From NCBI GenBank assembly GCA_963804825.1, contig CAWDRV010000003.1:1612001-1676000 (forward strand): a stretch of 64,000 nt of DNA, in the 5' to 3' direction. Below, in pieces: positions 47,148 through 55,896 of the stretch. The position numbers and the translations under genes were made by a program. Numbering within the stretch: position 1 is the first letter of the stretch; every line of letters begins with the position of its first letter. The notes beneath the pieces were generated by a model. That model ran no database searches and was not told the origin of the DNA. It worked only from the letters and a program-made list of their open reading frames with translations. Source of the DNA: JBKQVT01 sp963804825 (GTDB lineage: Bacteria > Planctomycetota > Planctomycetia > Pirellulales > Thermoguttaceae).

Positions 47148-49523
47148 ATGTCCTGGCCGCTGGCCTCTCACTTCAGTGCCATGCTGCAAAACCCGCAAGT
47201 CGCGTTCCGCGATCCGCGGTTGCAGCAGAGCGCCATCGAAAAGGACCCGCGGAACCAGCCGCGGCCCTGGGCGGGGGCCTTCGCGGTGGTCTACAAGGCG
47301 CTGAGTCCCGACGATCATCGCCCGTTCGCCGTTCGGGTTTTCACCAGCGAATCGCCGGAACGCCGCGAACGCTACGAATGCATCGCCGCTTACGCCAAGG
47401 ACCACAAGCCCCGCTGCCTGGTCGAATTTGAATACCGCGACCAGAGCATCCGCTCGGCCGGCGACGGAAAATGGTATCCCGTCATCCTCATGGAATGGGT
47501 CCAGGGCGAAACGATGTTCAACTGGGTCCGGGACCGATGCCGGGAAGACAACGCCGACGCCATCGGCTTCGTCGCCGACCGCTGGGTCGATGCGGTCAAG
47601 GAGCTGGCCGACGCCGCGATCGCCCACGGCGACCTCCAACACGGCAACGTCATGATCACGCCGGGCAACGAGATCAAGCTGGTCGATTACGACGGCGTGT
47701 GCGTGCCGGCGTTGGTCGGGCGGCGCAATCTCGAAGTGGGCGTCGAGCCCTACCAGCATCCCAGCCGGAACGACAAGACGCTGTTGTCGCTGGACTTGGA
47801 CCACTTCTCGGCATTGCTGATTTACGTGGCGTTGCGGGCGTTGGCGGCCAATCCGCGGTTCTGGGGCCAATACGTCGAGTCGTCGGGCTACGACAAGCTG
47901 CTCTTCCGCCGCGAGGACCTGCAATCGCCCATCACGTCGCCCCTCTACCGCGACCTGATGCGGCTGGCCAATCCGGACGTGAAGGAGCTGACCGAGCAGC
48001 TTGTCGCGCTGAGCCGCGGACGGATGGACCAGATCCCTCCGTTGAGCCAACTGGTCCATTCCTACGCGAAGGTCGAGCGGCTGCTGGCGGCGCGGCAATG
48101 GAACGCCGCGGTCCACCTGCTGAATCGCCGCGGCAATTTCCGCGACGCGCCGGAGCACTTGCAGCCGCTGATCCGCGAGGCCTATGAATTCGTGTGCCGG
48201 CAGGAGGCGTGGGCCGCCTTCGCCCGGATTCCCGGCGACGCCAGCGAGGCCGTGGACCGGCAATTGGTGGAGGCGTGGAACGAGGTGCTGTTTGCGGGCT
48301 ATCCGCTGGCCGAGCAAGAGCGGCCGCGCGTGGCGGAGGCCCGCCGTCGCGTGCAGGTCGTCGATCGGCTGCGCCACCTGGCCCAGCAGAGCACGCAGGC
48401 CGTCTCGCTGGCCGATGAGCAGCGGCTGCTGGAAGCGGCGAGGCAACTTCCCCCGGACTATCGCTACAGCCTGCACGAGCGGGTCGGGCGGGCCGAGAAA
48501 TGCGTGACGGCCATGGCGCAGCTCGAAGCCGCGATGAGCGATCCGACGAACGAGGCGGCGATTGTCGCCGCCTGGCGGGCGGTCCAGGAGGCCCGTTGCG
48601 AGCCGCTGGTCGGCAAGGCATGGAACGGCCGCGTCGCCCTGGCGCAGCAGCGAGTCCCCTTGCTGAAGGTCTTGGCGGAAATGCCCGAGGACTTGCCGCC
48701 GGACCAATGCGACGCGCGGCTGCTGTCCGTGTGGCAGGAGGAGTTGTTGGCCGGCTGCCCGGAGGCCGAGCCGTGGCGTTTCCTTTACGATGAGGCCGTC
48801 CAGCGGAGGGAAGTGCTGGGGCATCTGCGCGCGGCGGTCGAGAAGCGCGACGAGGCGGCGATCGTCGAGTGGACCCGTCAGCCGTGTCTGGCCGGCTATC
48901 CGTTGCCGGCGGGGTGGGCGGAGCCGATCCGCGCGGCCCGCGCCCGCGCCCGCCGCACCGAGGCGATGTTGGCCGCCTTGGAAAAGGGGGATCCGGCGGC
49001 GTTTTACGAATGGTTCGACGTGCGGCTGCTCCGCCGCGGGGACGAGCGTTTCGCTCCGCACCAGGCCTTGCTGGCGGAGTGGATCCGCGCCGAGGTGCTG
49101 CCGCCGGAAAAACTGGGGCTCCGCGCCGCGGATAAGAACGGCCTGGCGGCGGTCAACGACTCGGAAGGGGACTGGCGCGTGCAATGGACCTGGCCGGCCG
49201 CCCGGCTGGCCGACCGCTGCGTGCTGGCCGTATGCCCGGCCGAGCCCGACGCGGCCGACGATCCGCAAACGGTGGCGGTCCATTTCCGCGAGTCGATCGA
49301 CCGGACGGAGTGGGACAGCGGCGGCGGCAGCCGTCTGATCCGCGGCGACGAGGCGTGGCAGGGGGCTTACGTGGTGGTATGGGCGATCGTCGATGCAGGG
49401 TTCCAGACCTTTGCGAGCCGGCCGCTGGTGCTCGGTCGGATCCAGCGCCGCTCGCGTTGGAAATGGAAGGGGTTGCGGGTCTTTTCCGCCCGCCGACGGG
49501 AGGAAGGGGACGCTGGGGATTAG
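47148..49523 (+). CDS. Divergent protein-kinase-fold protein with long helical C-terminus
   Basis: The 791-residue protein has a kinase-like domain at about 35-270: a glycine loop (WAGAFAVVYKA), a strand PFAVRVFTSES in which the usual VAIK lysine is Arg, the catalytic loop HGDLQHGNVMITPG, and VDYDGVCVP in place of DFG. The HGD, N and DYDG residues are kept, so metal-nucleotide binding is plausible, but catalysis is uncertain. From about 290 to 700 it is helical with charged repeats (ARQWNAAVHLLNRRG, EAAIVAAWRAVQEA). Kinases of this type occur beside VWA and PP2C genes in planctomycetes and cyanobacteria, as here. An alternative start is ATG 47181. Confidence 0.75.
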   Translation: MSWPLASHFSAMLQNPQVAFRDPRLQQSAIEKDPRNQPRPWAGAFAVVYKALSPDDHRPFAVRVFTSESPERRERYECIAAYAKDHKPRCLVEFEYRDQSIRSAGDGKWYPVILMEWVQGETMFNWVRDRCREDNADAIGFVADRWVDAVKELADAAIAHGDLQHGNVMITPGNEIKLVDYDGVCVPALVGRRNLEVGVEPYQHPSRNDKTLLSLDLDHFSALLIYVALRALAANPRFWGQYVESSGYDKLLFRREDLQSPITSPLYRDLMRLANPDVKELTEQLVALSRGRMDQIPPLSQLVHSYAKVERLLAARQWNAAVHLLNRRGNFRDAPEHLQPLIREAYEFVCRQEAWAAFARIPGDASEAVDRQLVEAWNEVLFAGYPLAEQERPRVAEARRRVQVVDRLRHLAQQSTQAVSLADEQRLLEAARQLPPDYRYSLHERVGRAEKCVTAMAQLEAAMSDPTNEAAIVAAWRAVQEARCEPLVGKAWNGRVALAQQRVPLLKVLAEMPEDLPPDQCDARLLSVWQEELLAGCPEAEPWRFLYDEAVQRREVLGHLRAAVEKRDEAAIVEWTRQPCLAGYPLPAGWAEPIRAARARARRTEAMLAALEKGDPAAFYEWFDVRLLRRGDERFAPHQALLAEWIRAEVLPPEKLGLRAADKNGLAAVNDSEGDWRVQWTWPAARLADRCVLAVCPAEPDAADDPQTVAVHFRESIDRTEWDSGGGSRLIRGDEAWQGAYVVVWAIVDAGFQTFASRPLVLGRIQRRSRWKWKGLRVFSARRREEGDAGD

Positions 49524-49537
49524 GGATTGGGGATTGG
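49514..49537. repeat. GGGATTAGGGATTGG-type repeat
   Basis: CTGGGGATTAGGGATTGGGG followed by ATTGG overlaps the end of the kinase-like gene. The same motif recurs at 63172-63188 and, inverted, at 63288-63316. It is a low-complexity dispersed repeat. Confidence 0.5.
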
Positions 49538-49613
49538 CGGCTTGTATTTTTGCCGGGACTGAGGAATAGTAATAGGGGCGTTGTTTCACGGCCGATTGTC
49601 CCAGGAGGTCAGC

Positions 49614-50480
49614 ATGTTGCGTCCGCCCTATTCGCAAGAGATTAGCCGCCAGAACAAGGCGTGCTTCCTGTTCCTGCTGGACCAGTCGTACTCGATGGAG
49701 GAGCCGCTGGGCAATTCGCCCAACCGCAAGTGCGACGAGTTGATGGCGGCCATCAACGGCTGGCTGCAAAACATGGCCATCCGCGCCAGCGGCGACGAGG
49801 GGATCAAGGATTGGATGGACATCGGCGTGTTCGGATATCGGACCGACCAGAACGCCACTCCCATCCTCGAGTCGGCGTTGCTGGGGCCGTTGGCTGGGCG
49901 GATGCTGGTTTCCATCAGCGAGATCGGCGCCGCCCCGGCGCGGATCGACAGCCGCGTCCAATACCTCCCCGACGAGGAGACGGGCGAGATGGTCCAAATT
50001 CCCTGCGACGTGCCGGTTTGGGTCGATCCGCGGGCGGAAGGGGGCACGCCCATGTGCCACATGCTCTACCATGCCCACCAGATCTTGGCCGAGTGGATCG
50101 GTCAGCACCCGCGGAGTTTTCCCCCCATCGTCGTTCACATCACCGACGGCGAATCGCAGGACGGCAACCCGATTCCCTATGCCGACGCGTTGAAATCGCT
50201 GGCCACGGAGGACGGCAACGTGCTGCTGTTCAACTGCCATTTGTCGATGACGGCGGCCGACCCGTTCATGTTCCCGGCGACCGACGTGGGATTGCCCGAC
50301 GAGTTGGCCCGGGCGTTGTTCCACATGTCGAGCGTGCTGCCGGAGCCGTTCTATCGGCACGCGGTGATGGAGGGGTTCCCGTTGCAGCCCAACGCCCGCG
50401 GCATGGCGTTCAACGCGGACATGGTGTGTTTGATCCAGTTTCTCAACATGGGCACCCAAGCGGCGCCGGGATTGCGATAG
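49614..50480 (+). CDS. VWA-domain protein, TerY-like
   Basis: The 288-residue protein is a single von Willebrand factor A domain. The MIDAS residues are intact: D23-x-S25-x-S27 (DQSYS), the Thr in GGTPMCHML and the Asp in VVHITDGESQDG. AGGAGG lies five bases before ATG 49614. Such VWA proteins with a kinase upstream and PP2C downstream correspond to the TerY-P triad described in tellurite-type stress loci, where the VWA protein is thought to assemble metal-dependent complexes. No signal peptide is seen, so it is cytoplasmic. Confidence 0.85.
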   Translation: MLRPPYSQEISRQNKACFLFLLDQSYSMEEPLGNSPNRKCDELMAAINGWLQNMAIRASGDEGIKDWMDIGVFGYRTDQNATPILESALLGPLAGRMLVSISEIGAAPARIDSRVQYLPDEETGEMVQIPCDVPVWVDPRAEGGTPMCHMLYHAHQILAEWIGQHPRSFPPIVVHITDGESQDGNPIPYADALKSLATEDGNVLLFNCHLSMTAADPFMFPATDVGLPDELARALFHMSSVLPEPFYRHAVMEGFPLQPNARGMAFNADMVCLIQFLNMGTQAAPGLR

Positions 50481-50532
50481 TTCGGTGTTTGTGAAGGAAG
50501 GGGTTGTCTTCTGAATAACCGTGGTAAGAGGA

Positions 50533-50600
<68 letters not shown>

Positions 50601-50622
50601 CCGAGGCTAGCAGGGTGAGTCC

Positions 50623-51606
50623 ATGCGATTCGAACCGCGCGTTTTCAAACTCGCCAAGGACCCCGAGCACCCGGGCGAATACCAGGATGCTTGCCGGGCC
50701 GATGCGGAGCGGGGCATCGCCGTCATCGCCGACGGCGTTTCCTCGGCCATCTTCTCGGCGCAGTGGGCCAACGTCCTGGTCGATGCGGTCATGGCCGGAG
50801 TGCCCGATCCCAACCTCGCCGAGGCCTTCGCCGCATGGCTGAAGGAGCAACGCCGCGCCTGGACCGAGCGGATCGACACCTCGACGCTGGCCTGGTTTCA
50901 ACGCGCCAAGCTGCCCCTGGGGGCCTTCTCGACGCTGCTGTGGATCCATGTCCTGGAAGCCGACCGGGACCAGCCCGGGGCGTTCGGGGCCTATCGCCTG
51001 CGGGGCTTCGCCATCGGCGATAGTTGCCTCTTTCACGTCCGACGCGGCGAGTTGGTCCGCAGCTTCCCCCTGCAAACGTCCGCCGAGTTCCAGGTCGATC
51101 CCCTCGTGCTCGGCAGCATCGACCTGCGGCGCGACCACCTCATGCGGTTTATGACGCTCGACGAACTCTGCTATCCGGACGACCTGCTGGTGCTGTGCAC
51201 CGATGCCCTGGCGGAATGGGCCATGCGGATGCAGGAGTCCGGCGCGGGACCGGACTGGGACGGCTATGGCAACCTCTCCGAAGCCGACTGGCAGGCGCAG
51301 ATCGCCGAGTTGCGCCGTCTCCGCCACATCCGCTACGACGACACGACCTTGCTGCTGCTCCGCGTCCTGGCCGAGACGCCGTCGCCGTCGCGGTCGCCCG
51401 CGCAGGCCGGCGGGCCCAAGGGCGCCTGGGGAGAGCTGGACGTCGAGGAGTGGTCGAAGAAGGTCAAATCCGTCTCCGACCAGATTTCCGAGCAGATCGA
51501 CCAGGTTTCCGACCAGGTCGCGCGCGGCTTCAAGAAGTTCAAGGACAACGCCCTGAAAAAGTACCGCGAGACATTCGGACCCGACAAGAAGAAAAAGAAG
51601 AAGTAG
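50623..51606 (+). CDS. PP2C-type protein phosphatase
   Basis: The 327-residue protein shows PP2C motifs: EYQDACRADAERGIAVIADG (metal-binding Asp residues), FAIGDSCLFHVRRGELV, LLVLCTDALAEWAM and RYDDTTLLLLRV (the second metal site). It removes phosphate from Ser/Thr with Mn/Mg. The tail from about 265 is a coiled coil (WSKKVKSVSDQISEQIDQVS) ending in Lys-rich KKKKK, which may bind membranes or a partner. It is the natural antagonist of the kinase encoded upstream, with a VWA gene between. Its stop is three bases before the next ATG. Confidence 0.87.
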   Translation: MRFEPRVFKLAKDPEHPGEYQDACRADAERGIAVIADGVSSAIFSAQWANVLVDAVMAGVPDPNLAEAFAAWLKEQRRAWTERIDTSTLAWFQRAKLPLGAFSTLLWIHVLEADRDQPGAFGAYRLRGFAIGDSCLFHVRRGELVRSFPLQTSAEFQVDPLVLGSIDLRRDHLMRFMTLDELCYPDDLLVLCTDALAEWAMRMQESGAGPDWDGYGNLSEADWQAQIAELRRLRHIRYDDTTLLLLRVLAETPSPSRSPAQAGGPKGAWGELDVEEWSKKVKSVSDQISEQIDQVSDQVARGFKKFKDNALKKYRETFGPDKKKKKK

Positions 51607-51608
51607 CC

Positions 51609-52841
51609 ATGCGATGTACGTGCGGGCGGGAAAACCGGTTCGGCGCCGCCAGGTGCAACCATTGCGGCCGGCGGCTCATCCTCGGCATGGACCCGCGCCG
51701 GCTGGCGATCGACGCCGCGGTGTTGTTGACGCTGCTGATCGCCTTGGGGCTTGTCTTTCTGCTGGATCGAAGTCCCGCCGGCCCCGCCGGGCTGGCCGAG
51801 ATGGCCGGCGACGCCGGACGCGGGCGTCCGCTCCAGTTGGCCGTTACCCCGCCGGAATACGACGACATGGGCAAGCTGCTCACCACGCTGGGCAGCGGCT
51901 ATAGCTATACCGAACTCAAGTGGGACGATCTTCTGGACGTGAAGCGGTTGCGGGATTATGACGTGGTGTTTCTCACCTGCGGCGGCGTGCCCGATGCGTG
52001 GCTCGGCCAGAAGACCGGGCGCGGCCAGCGCGACTCGGCGGGCGTGTTTCGCGTCCTGCCGGAGGTCCGCCGGCAGGTCCGCCTCGCCCTGCGCCGCTTC
52101 GTCGGCGCCGGCGGCACGCTCTATGTCTCCGACTGGCAGTTCGGCCTGCTGGCCATCGCCTTTCCCGAGTTCATCGACCGCTCGAAGGTGAAGTCCGGCG
52201 CCATGCAGACCGTCCACGCCGACGTGCTCGACCCGGGCCTGCAAAAGCTGCTGGGCAAGACCGTCGACTTGAAGTTCGAGCGGCCGGCCTGGCAGCCTGC
52301 GGCGTTCCGGGAGTCGAAAGTGACCACGTACCTCCGCGGCCGCTACGAAACCGACTCCGGCGATAAGGAAACGGCCGCACTCCTGGTGCAGTTTCCCTTC
52401 GAGGCGGGCACGGTCATCTTCACCTCGTTCCACAACGAGGCGCAGAACAGCGAGACGGAAATCGATTTGCTCCGCACCCTGGTCTTCACCGCGGTCAACG
52501 CGCAAATGGACACCAACGTTCAGCAGGGCATGATCCGCGGCGGCTTCTCGCCGGTCGAGCGAAACCTGCTCAGCGCCTCCGGCAGCCGGCAGGCGATCAC
52601 CGGGACTTACGAATGCCGCGGCGCGCGGTCGTTGCAGTTCGTCCTGGGCTTCGAGGACCGCGGGGCGCGGCTGCGATTGTCCGTCGCCGGGCCCGACGGC
52701 GTCCTGCTCGAAAAGACGGGGACCTCGAAATTCGCGATCGACGTGCCCGAGGCGGCCGCGGGCAAGTGGCAGTACACGGTCACGCCGGTCGAAGTGCCGT
52801 ATCCGAATTTCCCGTTCAGTTTGACCGTGGGGGAGAAGTGA
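51609..52841 (+). CDS. Zinc-ribbon membrane protein with DUF4350/GATase-like domain
   Basis: The 410-residue protein has a zinc ribbon at the very N-terminus (C3, C5, C16, C19) and one membrane helix at about 31-52 (AIDAAVLLTLLIALGLVFLL). An extracytoplasmic alpha/beta domain then begins KLLTTLGSGYSYTELKWDDL and has VVFLTCGGVPDAWLG and LRRFVGAGGTLYVSDWQFGL, like DUF4350 or ThuA/glutamine-amidotransferase-like folds with no obvious catalytic Cys. The C-terminal beta domain (QFVLGFEDRGARLRLSVAGP) is likely binding. Ribbon-in, helix, sandwich-out is the same plan as the giant protein at 37178-43193. It ends the plus arm of the cluster. Confidence 0.7.
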   Translation: MRCTCGRENRFGAARCNHCGRRLILGMDPRRLAIDAAVLLTLLIALGLVFLLDRSPAGPAGLAEMAGDAGRGRPLQLAVTPPEYDDMGKLLTTLGSGYSYTELKWDDLLDVKRLRDYDVVFLTCGGVPDAWLGQKTGRGQRDSAGVFRVLPEVRRQVRLALRRFVGAGGTLYVSDWQFGLLAIAFPEFIDRSKVKSGAMQTVHADVLDPGLQKLLGKTVDLKFERPAWQPAAFRESKVTTYLRGRYETDSGDKETAALLVQFPFEAGTVIFTSFHNEAQNSETEIDLLRTLVFTAVNAQMDTNVQQGMIRGGFSPVERNLLSASGSRQAITGTYECRGARSLQFVLGFEDRGARLRLSVAGPDGVLLEKTGTSKFAIDVPEAAAGKWQYTVTPVEVPYPNFPFSLTVGEK

Positions 52842-52859
52842 AGCGGGGAGGGCGGTGAG

Positions 52860-52879
52860 CCGGCGGCGTGAGCCGCCGG
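52860..52879. repeat. REP-like palindrome, copy 2
   Basis: This copy is identical in 20 bases to 5301-5320 and shares flanks on both sides (GTGAG before, ATAAGGCGGAGGGC after). It lies 18 bases after the DUF4350-like gene and may serve as its terminator stem. The purine-rich GGCGGAGGGC repeats continue to about 52913. Confidence 0.75.
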
Positions 52880-52983
52880 ATAAGGCGGAGGGCGGAGGGC
52901 GGAAGGCGGAAGGCAAACGAAAAGGAGGAAGGATGAAATACGATCTGAAATCCATCTCAGTTTGCCAATACTAAACGGACGCG

Positions 52984-53700
52984 ATGATGACAACCAATGA
53001 AATATCCGAAAGACTGCGAACGCTAGATGTACTCCACCGAGAAGTTGGAGATGGTGGCTACGCCTTGCTAGGTGAGGTCTTGGAGTATTATCGGACCTTA
53101 GACACACACAATAGGAATCTGTTGCGTAGCGAACTTCTTCGGCTGGTTGCAGCCCAGGACTCGACATTGTGGGGCGTTGCGCTTGAAGCTCTAGTTCAAG
53201 CCTGGCAGTCGGCCATATCAAGCGACTTGGCGTCAATGCTTGCCGATGAGCATCATACCGGGGAATGGGAAGGACATGTTCTGCTAGCGTTGCTTAGACT
53301 AGGATACCGGCCCATTGCCGAGAAGGCCGCAAGTCATATTGTGCGACAATTAGCTATGGGAGACGACACGGTGCTCCCGTTGCTTGCCGCTTTGTCAAGG
53401 GTGGATACGGACAAATGTCTATATATCGCCGCGAGATTCTTTGTGGCTCAGTTCAATAGCGGACAACGTAGTGAGTTGGCTGGTTACATTCCGGCATTTG
53501 TTAGCCACTTCCTCGATGTGGACACGATGCTACCGGCGCGGTTTGTTGAGAGACTCACGGCTGCGGATAATGAAGCCGGGCGAAAGATGGCGGAACTTGT
53601 CCGTGAGTACATTGGACGGCCCTACGTGCGTAAGCGACTGGGAGAGGAACTGGCTAGGTCGTTGGAAAATAGTATCAGTTCTGCTTGTTCCGCACAGTGA
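52984..53700 (+). CDS. Hypothetical helical protein, AT-richer than surroundings
   Basis: The 238-residue protein is helical throughout, with phrases such as TLWGVALEALVQAWQSAI, HVLLALLRLGYRPIAEKAAS and VLPLLAALSRVDTD spaced like a HEAT/armadillo solenoid. No signal or membrane helix is seen. ATG occurs twice at the start (52984 and 52987). The ribosome site is poor. Its codon use has clearly more A and T than the surrounding genes, which suggests recent acquisition. Small lone HEAT-like proteins often act as immunity or adaptor proteins, but there is no proof here. It stands outside both clusters. Confidence 0.5.
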   Translation: MMTTNEISERLRTLDVLHREVGDGGYALLGEVLEYYRTLDTHNRNLLRSELLRLVAAQDSTLWGVALEALVQAWQSAISSDLASMLADEHHTGEWEGHVLLALLRLGYRPIAEKAASHIVRQLAMGDDTVLPLLAALSRVDTDKCLYIAARFFVAQFNSGQRSELAGYIPAFVSHFLDVDTMLPARFVERLTAADNEAGRKMAELVREYIGRPYVRKRLGEELARSLENSISSACSAQ

Positions 53701-53938
53701 ACGAGGTCTGGAGTCTTTGGAATTGTTAACTGAAGGATAAAAGAAGAAGATAAAAGGGACAGGTGCAGATATTGGGTAATTTGAGACGGACCAAATGGGG
53801 ACATTCTGCTTTTGACCGAATTCCGCGAATCCCCCGAAATTCCAATGGAATTCTGGATGGACTGCCCCCTTTACTAGGCGGATGCCGAAGCGCGGGGTAG
53901 AATGGAATAGTCCGACCTTGGAGGCAGGAGATAACACG

Positions 53939-54175
53939 ATGGACTGGCGAGAACGAATCACCGTTGACCCGGCCGTCTGCCACGGGCGGGCGTGCATCAA
54001 GGGGACGCGCGTCATGGTGGCGGTCGTGCTCGACAACCTTGCCGCCGGCGTTCCCGCCGACGAAATCTTGCGCAGCTACCCGTCATTGACACCCGAGGAT
54101 GTTCCAGCGGCGATGGCCTACGCTGCCGAACTCGCCCGCGAACGGACGGTCCCGCTGCCCACGGGTGCCGTTTGA
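53939..54175 (+). CDS. DUF433 antitoxin-like protein
   Basis: The 78-residue protein reads RITVDPAVCHGRACIKGTRV, then VAVVLDNLAAGVPADEILRS and YPSLTPEDVPAAMAYAAELA, the standard DUF433 pattern of a beta-hairpin followed by a helix-turn-helix. AGGAG lies about eleven bases before ATG 53939, which was preferred over an upstream frame to 53882. Its stop overlaps the ATG of the partner toxin (TGATG at 54173-54177). It neutralises the partner and probably represses the operon. Confidence 0.88.
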   Translation: MDWRERITVDPAVCHGRACIKGTRVMVAVVLDNLAAGVPADEILRSYPSLTPEDVPAAMAYAAELARERTVPLPTGAV

Positions 54176-54531
54176 TGCTCAAGTTCAAGGTTGATGAAAG
54201 TCTACCGTCCGAAGCGGCCGTGCTATTGGCCAGCGCGGGCCATGATGCCGTGACCGTTCGCGACCAGCGTATGGTCGGCCAGCCCGACCATAACGTGGCA
54301 ACGGCGTGTCGGCGTGAAGGCCGGGTGGTGCTGACGCTCGACCTGGACTTTGCCGACATACGCGCCTATCCACCGGGCGACTACGCCGGCATCATCGTGC
54401 TGCGGCTGGCGCGGCTCGACAAGCCGCGAGTCCTGTCGGTCCTGCAACGCGTGCTGCCCGTCCTGGAGGATGAACCGCTTGTGGGCAAGCTGTGGATCGT
54501 GGGGGAAACCTCCGTTCGCGTGCACGGCTGA
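54175..54531 (+). CDS. DUF5615 PIN-like toxin
   Basis: The 118-residue protein has the compact PIN-like core: FKVDESLPSEAAVLLASAGH (first Asp and Glu), GHDAVTVRDQ, then VVLTLDLDFADIRAYPPGDY (last acidic pair) and GIIVLRLARL. This family is paired with DUF433 genes in many bacteria as a putative RNA-cutting toxin. It overlaps its antitoxin gene by one base. Confidence 0.85.
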   Translation: MLKFKVDESLPSEAAVLLASAGHDAVTVRDQRMVGQPDHNVATACRREGRVVLTLDLDFADIRAYPPGDYAGIIVLRLARLDKPRVLSVLQRVLPVLEDEPLVGKLWIVGETSVRVHG

Positions 54532-54555
54532 TGTGGCCTCCAAGACGCTCCGCCC

Positions 54556-55869
54556 TCAGTCGTTCACGTACGTTTCCAAGAACCGCGCCAGGCGGTGGAA
54601 ATCGGAGCCGGGCTCGATGTAGCGAACCACCGTGACCAGCGTCGCCGAATCGACCAACTGGTTGAACGGGACGTAGTTCAACTCCAATTGGCCGGAGACC
54701 GAGACCATCACGCCGTCCAGCCGCTTCTCGACCAACGCGCGGTACGCGCCGACGCCGAGCTGGCTGCCCAACAAGACGTCGAAGGCCAGCGGCCGGGAGC
54801 ATCGACTCTCGTAGCCGATCCGCAAACCGGTGATCCTGCGTTTCCTGCCGGTTTGCCGGGTGTATTCGTGGGCCACCATGTCGGCGAACATTTTGCTCAA
54901 GCTGATATCGGCGATGGCGATGTGTCCGTGCTCGTCGCGCGGCACGCCCTCGATATGCTCGTAGGGCAGGAACTCGGCCAGCCCCTCGGCGATGACAATG
55001 ACGCCGAACTCCTTGCCCTCGGCCTCCTCGCGGACGCGCATGGTGGCGACGATCCGCTTGATGACCTCGGGGAGGTCCATGACGCGGCGGATTTCCTTCC
55101 GCCCGGTCTTGGCGTTGACGGTCTCCTCGCTGGTTTCATACTTGCCGGTGATGTCTTCGACGCTGATGACCAGGCTGGCCTCGCCGGCGATGGCCACGCC
55201 GTAGGACAGCCAGCCGGCGCTGCGGCCCATGCACTCGGTCAGGTAGTAGCTGCGGTTGGCCTCGGCGTCGGCCAGCAGGTTGCGGACCTCCGAGGCCAGG
55301 AACTCGACCGCCGTGAAATAGCCGAACGTGAAGTCGATGCCCATGTAGTCGTTGTCGATCGTCTTGGGCAAGTGGACCACGGGGATGCGGCGGCAGCCCG
55401 GTGGAAGCTGCTCCTGGAAGAGCTTGAACTTGTTGGCGCTTTTCAGCGTGTCGTCGCCGCCGATGGAGATCAGGGCGTCGACCTCCAGCGAGACCAGGGC
55501 GTCGTAGACGGTCTTCAGCGGCGCCACGCGCGCGGGGTCCTTCAGGTGGGAACGGTCGGAGACGTCCTTGCCGGGATTGGTCCGCGCCGTGCCGATGATG
55601 ATGCCCTGGCTGTTGCGGGTGCGGCGGAGCACCTTGTGGTCGATGCGGATATAGTCGCGTCCCTCGACCATGGGATGGTCGGGCCCGAACTCGACCACTC
55701 GCGAGTAGCCGTTGAGGATGCCCAGCACGTCGATGTTGTTCCGCAGGAACGACACGGCGGCGGTGGAAATCACGGCGTTGGCGGCGGGCGCGGGGCCGCC
55801 GGCGAACAAAATGGCGGCGCGGCGAATGTTCGATTCCAGGTGCGGCGGCCGGGATAGCGTGCTGCTCAT
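54556..55869 (-). CDS. pfp: Pyrophosphate-dependent 6-phosphofructokinase
   Basis: The 437-residue enzyme transfers phosphate to fructose 6-phosphate in glycolysis, and can work in reverse. The residues that decide the donor are visible: SIGGDDTLKSA, where the second Asp replaces the Gly of ATP-type enzymes, and PKTIDND in place of PKTIDGT. Both point to pyrophosphate. SYYLTECMGRSAGWLSYGVA is the sugar-binding segment with Met-Gly-Arg. The N-terminal loop is FAGGPAPAANAV. The gene is followed on the same strand by nothing coding, and lies 27 bases after the stop of accC. Confidence 0.88.
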   Translation of the reverse strand: MSSTLSRPPHLESNIRRAAILFAGGPAPAANAVISTAAVSFLRNNIDVLGILNGYSRVVEFGPDHPMVEGRDYIRIDHKVLRRTRNSQGIIIGTARTNPGKDVSDRSHLKDPARVAPLKTVYDALVSLEVDALISIGGDDTLKSANKFKLFQEQLPPGCRRIPVVHLPKTIDNDYMGIDFTFGYFTAVEFLASEVRNLLADAEANRSYYLTECMGRSAGWLSYGVAIAGEASLVISVEDITGKYETSEETVNAKTGRKEIRRVMDLPEVIKRIVATMRVREEAEGKEFGVIVIAEGLAEFLPYEHIEGVPRDEHGHIAIADISLSKMFADMVAHEYTRQTGRKRRITGLRIGYESRCSRPLAFDVLLGSQLGVGAYRALVEKRLDGVMVSVSGQLELNYVPFNQLVDSATLVTVVRYIEPGSDFHRLARFLETYVND

Positions 55870-55896
55870 GGGAATCTCCCTCCTCTGGATGTTTCC